Assembly (NCBI GenBank): GCA_003132405.1
Contig: PKXQ01000057.1
Span: 3,668 to 67,667, forward strand
Reading direction: 5' to 3'
Origin: Acidobacteriaceae bacterium
Lineage (GTDB): Bacteria; Acidobacteriota; Terriglobia; Terriglobales; Acidobacteriaceae
DNA: 64,000 nucleotides
The translations under genes were made by a program, and so were the position numbers. The notes under the pieces are model-generated. The model saw only the letters and a program-made list of their open reading frames with translations. It ran no database searches and had not been told where the DNA came from. Below, in pieces: positions 17,637-25,930 of this stretch; positions within the stretch are counted from its first letter, which is position 1, and every line of letters starts with the position of its first letter.

Positions 17637-18569
17637 CTATCCCGCCCCGTACTCTTCGCATCCAATCTGTTTCAACTTATAGAGCAGCGCCTTATAGCTG
17701 ATCTGCAACTCCTGCGCCGCCCGCCGCCGGTTCCAGCGCGTTCGCGTTAGGACCTGCAAAATAATCTCCCGCTCCGCCTCGCGCGAAGCCGCCCGCGCCG
17801 CATCCTTCAGAGAAATTTTTTCGCCATTGCCATTGCGATCGACCCGCCGCATCAGCGAGCGCAATCCGCCCATGGCCAGCGTTTCATCGCCCAGCGCCAC
17901 AATCGCCCGGGCCGCGTCTTTCAGCTCGCGAATGTTTCCCGGCCAGCTGTAATCCAGAAAGAAATTTTGCGTGTCCGCACTGAGCATTGGGACAGCCCGG
18001 CAAAAATCGCGCGCCGCCGCCGAGAGAAACCAGTCCCGCAGAATCGGAATATCCTCTTTACGCTGCCGCAGCGGAGGCAATCGCAGGCACACGCCGCTGA
18101 TCCCATAATAAAGATCCTCGCGAAACCTCCCCGCCTTCACCTCGGGCTCCAGTTCGCGCGAAGTTCCGCAGATGTAGCGCGGCACCTGCCGCTCGGCCGC
18201 GCCGTTCAAACCAATCTGGCGAACCATCTCTTTCTGCGCCGCCGTTGTCAGGTCTCCCACTTCCTGAAGGTAGACGATTCCACCTTCACCCTCGCGCGCC
18301 GCCAGCGTCTCCGCCGCAACCTCGCGCCCCTGATACACCTCAAACGGCTCGGCCGCCCGGTTCGAAAGCCCATGAATGCGCCCCGCCGCCGCCTTCTTGC
18401 CCGAACCATGCTCCGCTACCACCAGCACCGGAACATCGTTCTGCGACAGCTCGCGGATCACCGCTTCCACCGTCCGCATCCCCGCGCTGACACTTTCCAG
18501 CCAGACGCGTGCGCCGCCGTTCGCGGGTGTTCCGCTGCTTGCCAGGATTTCGGTGTTGTCCAGATTCAT
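17637..18569 (-). CDS. Fis-type AAA+ regulator resembling sigma-54 activators but lacking the GAFTGA region
   Basis: A 310-aa protein with the layout of an NtrC-family activator lacking a receiver domain. It has a Walker A-like loop AEHGSGKK (residues 52-59), an arginine-finger segment AGRFREDLYY, LPPLRQRKEDI, the WPGNIREL signature (209-216) and a C-terminal Fis helix-turn-helix (NRRRAAQELQISYKALLYKL). Two key parts are missing. The stretch between strand PFEVYQ and the Walker B-like IVYLQE is only about 20 residues, so the sigma-54-contacting GAFTGA loop is absent, and the Walker B Asp is Gln. It therefore probably binds DNA without driving sigma-54 open-complex formation. First gene of the operon; start ATG 18569. 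Confidence 0.8.
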   Translation of the reverse strand: MNLDNTEILASSGTPANGGARVWLESVSAGMRTVEAVIRELSQNDVPVLVVAEHGSGKKAAAGRIHGLSNRAAEPFEVYQGREVAAETLAAREGEGGIVYLQEVGDLTTAAQKEMVRQIGLNGAAERQVPRYICGTSRELEPEVKAGRFREDLYYGISGVCLRLPPLRQRKEDIPILRDWFLSAAARDFCRAVPMLSADTQNFFLDYSWPGNIRELKDAARAIVALGDETLAMGGLRSLMRRVDRNGNGEKISLKDAARAASREAEREIILQVLTRTRWNRRRAAQELQISYKALLYKLKQIGCEEYGAG

Positions 18570-19179
18570 TCTGCTTCGATCCCGCTTTTCGCGGCCAGGA
18601 CGGGGGGCGTCCTGTCTACACAAGTCTATAGCACACTCATCGCCAATCAAGCCGAAAATGGCACCACCTGCTACAAGAATATCTACCTGTTTTTCAATGA
18701 CTTGCGCAGGATCAGCGCAACTCTGACGTGCCCTACACATTATCACATTGCGAACAAATGGGAAAAAGTTTGCCCACATCTTTGGTAATCTCTGGGGATT
18801 ACTTTCCTCCATTACCAGGCGCAAAGAGTTCGTAACCCTCTGCAATCGCTGAGCAAAATTGGCCTCCTGAAAAAGGAACTCCTCGCCCAAACCCCCACCA
18901 CGCTGTAGGAAAGGCTTTTCCCTTCCACTCCCCGAACGCCCGATGCGCCAAACCGTCCCAGAAGCGTATAGATAGCCGTTGTAGCGCCGCCCTCCCGGCG
19001 GCTGTCCGGCGGGCATCTTGCCCGCCGACTTGACGACAAGGATGCTCCAGCAAGCTACCAGCAAGGATGCAGAAGGTACTTACAAGGGCGACATACGCCA
19101 AACTAGGAACACTGCCCAGCCCCAGAGTTTGCTTGGCTCGCAGCCCGACTTCGCTTATTCTCAACTACAAGCGCGCCGT
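18570..19179. other. Divergent intergenic region between the regulator and exosortase
   Basis: About 600 bp without a convincing gene. An inverted repeat GGTAAT/ATTACC flanks ctctggggattactttcctc (18,785-18,816). The GC-rich dispersed repeat of family D lies at 18,980-19,027. Open frames extend into this region from both flanking genes, but they lack family similarity. Both operon promoters should lie here; I could not place a convincing sigma-70 or sigma-54 pair. Confidence 0.5.
18980..19027. repeat. GC-rich dispersed repeat, family D (copy 1)
   Basis: Starts GTAGCGCCGCCCTCCCGGCG and contains nested inverted repeats (GCCGCC/GGCGGC and GGCGGGC/GCCCGCC). A second copy, differing at a few positions, lies at 31,744-31,792. 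Both are intergenic. Confidence 0.8.
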
Positions 19180-20115
19180 ATGAGCAACTCACTGCAGGTA
19201 GCTCCGCTCCTCTCGACCGTGGAGGGTCGCTTGTCGTCTCGATCGCCCCGTTGGCAATCGCTGGCTGTCCTGCTGCTGATAGCTTGGCTTTACGCCGCGA
19301 TCCTTGCCCGCCTGTTTTTGCAATGGGTCGGTCCTGCCCGCGATCCCAACTTCGAACACGGAATCTTCGTTCCCCTCTTTGCCCTGTTCGTTCTCTGGCA
19401 AGATCGAAAGCGCCTGCAAGCCGTCGCGCCCGCCCCCTCATGGACCGGTCTCCCACTAATCGTCCTCGGCCTCCTCATGCTCATGATCGGAGTGCTCGGT
19501 GCGGAATTGTTTTTCTCGCGAGTATCCTTGCTGATTCTGCTCGCCGGCCTCGTCATTCTCTTTCAGGGTTGGACATCCTTTCGCGCCATCCTCTTCCCCT
19601 GGGCCTTCCTGCTTCTGATGATCCCCATCCCGACCCTCATCCTCCAACAAGTTACTTTCCCGCTCCAGATGCTGTCTGCAAAACTGGCCACTGCATTACT
19701 CGAGCTGGTCCATGTTCCTGTGCTCCGCGAAGGCAACGTCATCGTCCTCGCCTTGATGCCGCTCGACGTGGCCGAGGCCTGCAGCGGCATCCGCTCCCTC
19801 TTGACTCTGGTCACGCTCGCCATCATCTACGGCTACCTTATGGAGACGCGCATCTGGATGCGTGTGCTGCTCGCCATCTCCGCCGTGCCCGTCGCCGTCG
19901 CCGCCAACAGCTTTCGCATTTTCGGCACCGGCCTGCTGGTGCAATACTGGGATCCGGATAAAGCCGAGGGATTTTTCCACACCTTCTCCGGATGGCTGAT
20001 CTATGTAGTCGCACTCATCTTGCTGTTCGCTCTGCATCGCGTGCTGTCGCGCATCTTTGTCGACAAGCGCGCCGTCGCAGCGAGCAATCCTGACTCTAAG
20101 GACGCATCCGCATGA
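19180..20115 (+). CDS. xrtA: Exosortase (XrtA/EpsH-like)
   Basis: A 311-aa polytopic protein with about eight membrane helices. The three catalytic residues of exosortases are visible: Cys201 in the motif EACSGIRSL, Arg246 in NSFRI and His267 in FFHTFSG. Exosortases are transpeptidase-like proteases that process C-terminal PEP-CTERM-type sorting signals at the inner membrane. In many XrtA proteins the EpsI domain is fused to the C-terminus; here it is a separate downstream gene. ATG 19180 (MSNSLQVAPLL) is chosen because upstream residues from a TTG at 19018 arise from the family D repeat. The subtype name is inferred from the linked XrtA-type polysaccharide operon. Confidence 0.93.
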   Translation: MSNSLQVAPLLSTVEGRLSSRSPRWQSLAVLLLIAWLYAAILARLFLQWVGPARDPNFEHGIFVPLFALFVLWQDRKRLQAVAPAPSWTGLPLIVLGLLMLMIGVLGAELFFSRVSLLILLAGLVILFQGWTSFRAILFPWAFLLLMIPIPTLILQQVTFPLQMLSAKLATALLELVHVPVLREGNVIVLALMPLDVAEACSGIRSLLTLVTLAIIYGYLMETRIWMRVLLAISAVPVAVAANSFRIFGTGLLVQYWDPDKAEGFFHTFSGWLIYVVALILLFALHRVLSRIFVDKRAVAASNPDSKDASA

Positions 20116-20774
20116 ACAGAACGAACAAAAGCTCGCTACTTTTTGGGATCGCGGCCATCCTCATGCTGGCGACAGCGCTAGTTCTCCAAGCGCACTCGCG
20201 CAACGAATATTTTCCGCCGCGCACGCTGCTCGCTTCCCTCCCCTCACAGATCGATGGCTGGACTGGAACCGATGACGCGCTCGATCAACAGACTCTCAAC
20301 ATTCTAGGCCCCGGAGAATTCCTAGTCCGCGATTACGTCAACGCCAGCAAGCCCGATGATCCTTGGGTCAATCTCTACATCGCCTATTTCCCCTCGCAAA
20401 AAACCGGCGACACCATCCACTCGCCCAACCACTGTCTCCCCGGTGCGGGATGGGTTCCTATCTCGCGCGAGATCATTCATCTCACCGCTCCCGACGGCTC
20501 CTCGTTTCCCGTCAACCGCTACGTGATTACAAAACTAGGTGAGCGCCAACTGGTGTTGTACTGGTTTCAGGCCCACGGACGCGAGGTAGCCAACGAATAC
20601 TGGGCCAAATATTATTTAGTCTCCGACTCCATCCGCATGAATCGCAGCGACGGCGGCTTGGTCCGCCTCATGACCCCCATGCTCCACGGCGAATCACCCG
20701 CCGCCGCCCAGTCGCGCATGATGAAACTAGGCTCGCACTTCATCCCGCTCCTCGACAACTACATTCCCCGCTGA
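20112..20774 (+). CDS. epsI: EpsI family protein (exosortase-associated)
   Basis: A 220-aa protein with an N-terminal membrane anchor (LLFGIAAILMLATALVLQAH) and an EpsI/DUF3485 domain. The domain includes LPSQIDGWTGTDDAL, the conserved Cys segment HSPNHCLPGAGWVPIS, and LVLYWFQAHGREVANEYWAK. Its ATG overlaps the exosortase TGA (ATGA at 20112-20115), so the two are translationally coupled and probably form one complex. EpsI is required for exopolysaccharide production in methylotrophs, but its chemistry is not known. Confidence 0.92.
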   Translation: MNRTNKSSLLFGIAAILMLATALVLQAHSRNEYFPPRTLLASLPSQIDGWTGTDDALDQQTLNILGPGEFLVRDYVNASKPDDPWVNLYIAYFPSQKTGDTIHSPNHCLPGAGWVPISREIIHLTAPDGSSFPVNRYVITKLGERQLVLYWFQAHGREVANEYWAKYYLVSDSIRMNRSDGGLVRLMTPMLHGESPAAAQSRMMKLGSHFIPLLDNYIPR

Positions 20775-20859
20775 TCCAGCAGAGACCACGCCCTCCTCTA
20801 GTGCTCTGTCTACCAAGTTCGCGTCAAAACTATCATTGCATTGTCATCAAAACTATCGT

Positions 20860-20905
20860 TGTCATCCTGAGCGAAGCGAAGGACCCATGTATTTTGTTTG
20901 CACTA
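20860..20905 (+). repeat. Dispersed intergenic repeat, family A (copy 2)
   Basis: GTCATCCTGAGCGAAGCG followed by AAGGACCCATGTATTTTG. Same orientation as copy 1 and followed here by a similar ACGCTTCAAGTG extension that copy 3 shares. Confidence 0.85.
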
Positions 20906-21050
20906 TCAACACGCTTCAAGTGCGTAATAATGGAGTCGGTTGTTTTGCCGCGAATTTCCGGGACCCGGCACTAGCAGGCTATGGAAAAACTCCATTTTGT
21001 CTTTTGCTTTTGGCTGGCGTTCTTGGCTGGCTGCCTTTGGGCTATCTGCC

Positions 21051-21213
21051 TTTGGGTGGCGCAGCGCTTCAGCGCTGCGATAAGAGCTACGTTTTGACTG
21101 CGCCTTTACAGTTTGCTGAAAAACTCGATTTTTGTCCTTGCTTTTGGGTGGCGCAGCGGTTCACCGCTGCGATAAAAGGCTTCTTTTCAGTACCGGCTTT
21201 AGCCGCTGAGGGA
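21051..21213 (+). repeat. Two family B hairpin repeats (copies 2 and 3)
   Basis: Copy 2 (21,051-21,090) has the stem GCAGCGC-TTCA-GCGCTGC. Copy 3 (21,143-21,213) has GCAGCGG-TTCA-CCGCTGC and extends into CCGGCTTTAGCCGCTGAGG. The compensating C-G/G-C change between the copies preserves the hairpin. Confidence 0.85.
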
Positions 21214-21350
21214 GACTACCGCGCGCCCAACGAGTTTTTCAGCAAACTGTTTAGGCGCTGAGGTCGCATCCTCTACCGGCAACGACTTTTTCGGCAGCCT
21301 GCTAGCGAGAAAGACGCGGCAATCCGCGTGTCCATCTAAAACAATTTCTC

Positions 21351-22952
21351 TCAGGCGTGAATGCGAACTTCAGATTCAGAAATCTGCTTCCGCGCCCGCG
21401 CGAACGCCGCCGGTAAAAAGCGCAGCAGATCCGTAGCCACCAGAGAATTCTCGCCCACCGCTTCACACGCCAGATCCCCCGCCAGCCCGTGCAGATAAAC
21501 CGCTAGCGCCGCCGCCTCAAGCGCCCGCTGCGGAAACTGCGCAAGCAACCCAGCCACAATTCCCGTAAGTATGTCTCCCGTACCGCCCGTTGCCATCCCC
21601 GGATTCCCCGTAGGATTCACCCAAACTGTCCCATCCGGCGCCGCGATCAGCGTCCTATGTCCCTTGAGCACAACAATCAACTCATGCTCGCGCGCAAAGT
21701 CTCGTGCAACTCGCAACCGGTTCGCTTGAACTTCCGCAATGCTCAACCCCGTCAAGCGCGCCATCTCTCCCGGGTGCGGAGTGATCACGGCGACCCGTCC
21801 CGCCCCATTGAGCGTGTCAGTCGCTCCTTCAAAGGCATTCAGCCCGTCGGCATCGATAACCATCGCTTTGTGACGACTCTTCACCACTGTCCGCACAAAT
21901 TCCGCAGTCTCAGAATTACGCGAGATCCCCGGACCGATGGCGAGCGTCTTGCCCTCGATCAGCGCGTCAAACTTGGTTCCAAGCGCTCCGAGCGAGATCG
22001 TGCCATCCTTAGTCTCCGCGAGCGCCTCCGTCATAACTTCCGGATGATAAGCCGCCACCGTCGCCAGCACAGACCTCGGCGTCGCGATCGTCGACAGCCC
22101 CGCCCCCGCCCGCAGCGCCGCAAATCCCGCCATCGCCGCCGCCCCCGCCTTCCCGAGCGAACCTCCTATCACCAGAACGTTTCCGTAGCTGCCCTTATTT
22201 CCTTCCAGCGCCCGCGGTGCCAGCAGTGCAGCAAAATCGGATGGAGTACTAAGCTGAAGTCCCAGCTGTGAAGTAATTCCCTCGACCGGCGACCCAATCC
22301 ACGCAATCACAGTCGGCCCGCCAGTCAACTCCGCAAAAACGTGCGCCGGCCGTGGCGCAGTAAAAGTAACAACGGCGTCGGCGCGCGCCCGATCACTCCT
22401 ACCTCCCGCGCCAGCCGCCCGCATCGCGTCACCCTCGGCGCCCGACGGAATATCCACCGCGACGACAGGCGCGGCAGCCGCATTCATCTTCGCGATCGCC
22501 GCCGCATAAAGCGGACTGACCGGAGGACGAAATCCCGTCCCCAGAATCGCATCCACAATCAAGTCCGCAGAAAAAATCTCCGCCGCGTCCGCCGCATCCA
22601 GCCCACCCGCCTCGCGCACCATCACCGGCGAAACATTTTGCGTGTGCAGACTCGGCAGCATTGCCTTAAACATCGCCGCCGCATCGCCCGTTAATTCTGT
22701 GGGATCGCACAACACCAGAACCCGCACCGAGCGTCCCGCTTCGACCAACTTTCGCGCCGCCACAAATCCATCGCCGCCGTTGTTCCCTTTACCGCAGACC
22801 ACGCCCACGCGCTCAGAGCGCGGATACTCGGAGACAACGAAGCGCGCCACCGCCGAACCGGCGTTCTCCATCAAAGTAGTGGACGGCACTCCGAAGCGCT
22901 CCACCGTCGCGCGATCGATCCCGCGCATTTCCGCCGCACTCACAATTCTCAT
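21351..22952 (-). CDS. nnr: Bifunctional NAD(P)H-hydrate repair enzyme Nnr
   Basis: A 533-aa fusion. The N-terminal YjeF_N epimerase domain (about residues 1-215) has EMRGIDRATVERFG, the GKGNNGGDGFVAAR loop and VVAVDIPSGAEGD. The C-terminal ADP/ATP-dependent dehydratase domain has GNVLVIGGSLGKAGAAAMAG, ITPHPGEMARLTG, VVLKGHRTLIA and NPGMATGGTGDILTGIVAGL. Together they convert the S- and R-epimers of damaged hydrated NAD(P)H back to NAD(P)H. Length and domain order are standard. It appears monocistronic, with repeat-rich DNA downstream. Confidence 0.96.
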   Translation of the reverse strand: MRIVSAAEMRGIDRATVERFGVPSTTLMENAGSAVARFVVSEYPRSERVGVVCGKGNNGGDGFVAARKLVEAGRSVRVLVLCDPTELTGDAAAMFKAMLPSLHTQNVSPVMVREAGGLDAADAAEIFSADLIVDAILGTGFRPPVSPLYAAAIAKMNAAAAPVVAVDIPSGAEGDAMRAAGAGGRSDRARADAVVTFTAPRPAHVFAELTGGPTVIAWIGSPVEGITSQLGLQLSTPSDFAALLAPRALEGNKGSYGNVLVIGGSLGKAGAAAMAGFAALRAGAGLSTIATPRSVLATVAAYHPEVMTEALAETKDGTISLGALGTKFDALIEGKTLAIGPGISRNSETAEFVRTVVKSRHKAMVIDADGLNAFEGATDTLNGAGRVAVITPHPGEMARLTGLSIAEVQANRLRVARDFAREHELIVVLKGHRTLIAAPDGTVWVNPTGNPGMATGGTGDILTGIVAGLLAQFPQRALEAAALAVYLHGLAGDLACEAVGENSLVATDLLRFLPAAFARARKQISESEVRIHA

Positions 22953-23215
22953 AAAGTGATTTTCACACGAGGAGGGTTAGCGAGCCAGTCGCGAAGTAAA
23001 AGTCCGAGCCGCGTGGCCCTGGCTTTTGACCTCGCCGGTACAACCAACACAGAGGGTGTTCCATCCTTCGGGCCCTTTGCGAAGGATGAGATTCTAGGTC
23101 AACCGACGCAAACGTTCGCGCAGCGTGTCAGTTTGAATTAGCCGAAGAATTGCAATGAGCGCTGAAATAAGCGCGGCACCGATGTATGAATTAACACGAC
23201 ACGCGCAACCGCCTG
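22953..23215. other. Intergenic region with no supported gene
   Basis: Contains a block near 23,038-23,100 (ACAACCAACACAGAGGG and the mirrored ATCCTTCGGGCCCTTTGCGAAGGAT, which forms a hairpin) that looks like a repeat-derived element. A 61-codon frame covers it, without a ribosome site or family resemblance. Confidence 0.45.
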
Positions 23216-23497
23216 CTACTTATTTTCATTCCACACGTACAAGAAATTCTCGTCGCTCGCCGTCGCCACGTTCCGTCTGGTTTTGTGAATAGCGCGATTG
23301 AGCGCCGACCGCACTTTCTCCTTGCTCTCCGCCAAGTCCGCCAGCGGCACTTTGAGCGCCGCTCCGTCCTGCAACTTGTCGAGATCGGCCAGAATGCTGG
23401 TCACAATCTGCTTGTGCTTCCCATTCCGGCCCTGGGGAACATCCAGCTGTGCCATGGTCTTAAAATTCATCGAAGATTTGTTATTCCGGGCGCCCAC
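23216..23497 (-). CDS. Small conserved-looking hypothetical protein
   Basis: A 93-aa protein of unknown function. The start is GTG 23,497: a perfect AGGAGG lies at 23,504-23,509 with a 6-base spacer, much better than the ATG nine codons downstream. The protein is basic and helical in the middle (SILADLDKLQDGAALKVPL, ESKEKVRSALNRAIHKTRRN), ending DENFLYVWNENK. This could be a small DNA- or RNA-binding protein, but I recognise no family. The upstream DNA to 23,580 is AT-rich (TATAGCATACCGTAAAAATA) and probably carries its promoter. Confidence 0.7.
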   Translation of the reverse strand: MGARNNKSSMNFKTMAQLDVPQGRNGKHKQIVTSILADLDKLQDGAALKVPLADLAESKEKVRSALNRAIHKTRRNVATASDENFLYVWNENK

Positions 23498-23754
23498 GGC
23501 AAACCTCCTAAACGACACCTTAACGTTAAACAACCGTAACGCAATATAGCATACCGTAAAAATATCGTACAAGAAAAAAATGTAAACCTGAACTGTCGAA
23601 ATCTGGCGTGATCCTGAAGACGGCCAAAACTCACATAAATCCCCGTATTTCAATCCTTGTAAATAGCGCTAAACCGCCCCTATGATTTCCCAAAAGATCT
23701 GACCCGTATCCCTCCCACTCTGCTACTGTTTGAAAATTCGAAGGGAGTACTCGA

Positions 23755-23943
23755 ATGAGAAAAGCAAAGACGCTTTTCGAACAGATCCCGGTCGCCGTCG
23801 TGAAGCAAGCCGTAGAGGATCTCCGGCGAAGGCAGGAGATCGATGATCGAAATCTAGACGATCGAAATCCAAAAGTTGATTTTTCCGTGTCAGCATCGCA
23901 TCCTCGGCAACAGCCGCGATGCAGAACAACAATTTCAAAATGA
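23755..23943 (+). CDS. Small hypothetical protein, coupled to the next gene
   Basis: A 62-aa frame starting ATG 23,755 behind GAAGGGAG (8-base spacing). The N-terminus MRKAKTLFEQIPVAVVKQAV looks like a short helical segment; the C-terminus is Arg/Asp-rich. Its TGA overlaps the ATG of the next small gene (ATGA at 23,940-23,943). No function can be assigned. The ribosome site plus exact overlap support real translation. Confidence 0.55.
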   Translation: MRKAKTLFEQIPVAVVKQAVEDLRRRQEIDDRNLDDRNPKVDFSVSASHPRQQPRCRTTISK

Positions 23944-24218
23944 ACTCGGCCATGAAAACCAACGACGGTTCGAACCAGAGCGAGGAAAGTATGCTGCAAC
24001 AGAACGAGACCGCGAAGTTCAACGCAATTCAGGAAACAATTTTACTTCCCGCAGGAAATACCGCTTCGCCCTCCGCCATTCGCGTCGAAGGCTGGCGAGA
24101 CCTCGCCCGACAGATCCAGGAAGAAACCGATTCCACGAAAATCGTCAATCTGGTGCAACAATTGATCGCCAAATTCGACGAGCAGACTTCCCGCAATCCT
24201 CGAACACGGACGAAATAA
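23940..24218 (+). CDS. Small hypothetical protein
   Basis: A 92-aa acidic, polar protein (MNSAMKTNDGSNQSEES) with a helical C-terminal half (GWRDLARQIQEETDSTKIVN, LVQQLIAKFDEQTS). ATG 23,940 overlaps the stop of the upstream small gene by four bases. No known domain is recognised. The distribution of charged and hydrophobic residues in the last 50 residues suggests an amphipathic helix pair. Confidence 0.6.
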   Translation: MNSAMKTNDGSNQSEESMLQQNETAKFNAIQETILLPAGNTASPSAIRVEGWRDLARQIQEETDSTKIVNLVQQLIAKFDEQTSRNPRTRTK

Positions 24219-24354
24219 ATCGCCTGTCCTTCCTCGCTATCTCTAACACTGCCAGGGTGTTGCGCTACCTTTCTCGTCCTGGCATGTCCTCCTGTTCGGC
24301 ACTAAAGTTACTGGCAATCCAACAGCCCATCCCCCAAAATGCATCTAAAGAGAG

Positions 24355-25797
24355 ATGCCTGTGTCTGTGCAGACAAGTGTGCAGCAAAGACCGATCAAGC
24401 CAGCCGCTCTCTGGCGGCTGAGCCTCCTTCTGCTGCTCTGCGCCTCTGCCCTCCCCCGCGCCCGGGCCGAGGCCACTCTCTTTCTCGAAGAGCCCTACAG
24501 TTACGACGGAGCTCTCGCCGGAACCGGCCATGCCGCCGTCTACCTCGACCGCGTCTGCGCCGAAACGCCCGTCAGATTGCGCCTCTGCCGTCCCGACGAG
24601 ACCGGAGTCGTCCTCAGCCGCTACCATCGTGTCGCAGGATACGACTGGATCGCAATTCCGCTCGTTCCCTACCTCTACGCCGTCGAAAAAGACGAAGACA
24701 TTCCCCTCTTCGCCGACAAGAAAATGGTCGCGTTTCTCCGCGATCGCTACCGTCGCACTTATCTCGAAACGCTCATTCCCGATCTTCCCGATGGCGGCAC
24801 GCCGCCCGGCGACTGGTACGAATTGGTCGGAGCGTCCTACCTCCGCACCATCTACGCCTATCAAATTGAAACCAACGACGCGCTCGATGCCGCGCTCATC
24901 CGCAAGCTCAATAGCGGCCCCAACCACGACCGCTTCAATATCGTGACGGCCAATTGTTCCGACTTCGCGCGAATGATTATCGATTTCTACCATCCCCGCG
25001 CCGTCCATCGCAGCATCGTCGGCGATCTCGGCGTCACCACCCCTAAGCAACTCGCCCGAACTCTTTCGAAATACAGCCGTCATCATCCAGAATTCCACAG
25101 CTCGAGTTTCGCGATTGCGCAAATCCCCGGCACCACTCCGCGCTCCAAGCCCGTCCATGGCGTTACAGAGTGCGGTCTCACCGCCAAGAAATACATGTTG
25201 CCCTTATTCGCGTTGCACCCCTACGTCGCCGGCGCTCTTATCGCCGGATATATAGGGCATGGACGATTCGATCCCTCAAAAAACGCGTTGATTCTCAACG
25301 CCAGCGATGATTTAGACGTGCCCCCAACCCGCGCGGATCGCCGCAATTATCAGAGCCGCTTACAGGAACTGATGCAGAGCGCCACCAGTCTAACCAGCGT
25401 CTCATCGAACCTCGCTACGACCGAGCGCCACTGGGAATCTCGGCTCGCTGCGGCCGAACCCGCCATCGACGCGACGGGAAAACCGGCCATTCAGGTCAGC
25501 ATCGATGGCGAGATCAAAGGCGTAGGCGCGACGCGCGCCAACATTCTGGACTCCACCACGGATCCCGAGTTTGCCATTGGCCTGATCGAGGCACGCCTGC
25601 GTGAAGAATTGAAGCCGGCGATCGTCCGCAAGACGGCGCGCTCCGATGTCGAAAATGATCTGCAGCTTCTGGAACGATTGCTGGCCCAACATGCAAGAGA
25701 ATTGACCAGCGCAGCCGCCGCAGCCAGCGCGGCTTCCAACACCGCCGAGCCCTTGCCCAGCAACGAGTCCACGGCTCAGTCGAATCCCCTACCCTGA
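24355..25797 (+). CDS. Secreted papain-like-fold protein (possible DUF4105/Lnb relative)
   Basis: A 480-aa exported protein. A signal peptide ends near ALPRARA (residues 17-38). Two segments look like an NlpC/P60-type catalytic pair in permuted order: GTGHAAVYLD (His, about residue 58) and NIVTANCSDFARMIIDFYHP (Cys, about residue 202). This order resembles DUF4105/Lnb-type proteins, some of which act in lipoprotein N-acylation, but similarity is too weak to assign that role. After a hydrophobic stretch (MLPLFALHPYVAGALIAGYI) the C-terminal 170 residues form a charged, helical, probably coiled region. ATG 24,355 follows AGAGAG. It seems monocistronic. Confidence 0.6.
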   Translation: MPVSVQTSVQQRPIKPAALWRLSLLLLLCASALPRARAEATLFLEEPYSYDGALAGTGHAAVYLDRVCAETPVRLRLCRPDETGVVLSRYHRVAGYDWIAIPLVPYLYAVEKDEDIPLFADKKMVAFLRDRYRRTYLETLIPDLPDGGTPPGDWYELVGASYLRTIYAYQIETNDALDAALIRKLNSGPNHDRFNIVTANCSDFARMIIDFYHPRAVHRSIVGDLGVTTPKQLARTLSKYSRHHPEFHSSSFAIAQIPGTTPRSKPVHGVTECGLTAKKYMLPLFALHPYVAGALIAGYIGHGRFDPSKNALILNASDDLDVPPTRADRRNYQSRLQELMQSATSLTSVSSNLATTERHWESRLAAAEPAIDATGKPAIQVSIDGEIKGVGATRANILDSTTDPEFAIGLIEARLREELKPAIVRKTARSDVENDLQLLERLLAQHARELTSAAAAASAASNTAEPLPSNESTAQSNPLP

Positions 25798-25930
25798 CCG
25801 CGTCGCCTCTGCCAACCTGTGTCCTCCTTAGATCCTAAGACCTACCGTTAGCTTTTCCTGCCCTTAAGCTTTTCCTGTTCCTTTACAATCGTGATGAACT
25901 TGAAGGAGCCTCGCCCTTGCAAGGCGCGCC
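25798..25930. other. Short intergenic spacer with direct repeat
   Basis: Contains two copies of AGCTTTTCCTG (25,850 and 25,867) ahead of TTTACAATCG. This could include the promoter of the GT2 gene, but nothing firm is seen. Confidence 0.3.

Larger units (their letters stand above)
20775..21350. other. Repeat-filled intergenic region
   Basis: A 576-bp stretch holding one family A repeat (about 20,860-20,905) and two family B hairpins (21,051-21,090 and 21,143-21,213), with TTTGCTGAAAAACTC and GAGTTTTTCAGCAAACT around 21,111-21,250 as an additional inverted pair. Open frames here translate only repeat sequence. No gene is supported. Confidence 0.75.

Noticed and set aside
18661-18680. Sigma-54 promoter-like TGGCAC followed by TGCT
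   Set aside because: The distance between the GG and GC elements is 10 instead of 12 bases, so it does not fit a -24/-12 promoter.
19018-19179. Extended N-terminus of the exosortase from TTG 19,018
   Set aside because: The extra 54 residues derive from the family D repeat and polar filler; the ATG at 19,180 gives a standard exosortase N-terminus.
20836-21261. 141-codon frame in the region after epsI
   Set aside because: Composed of family A and B repeats; no ribosome site and no family resemblance.
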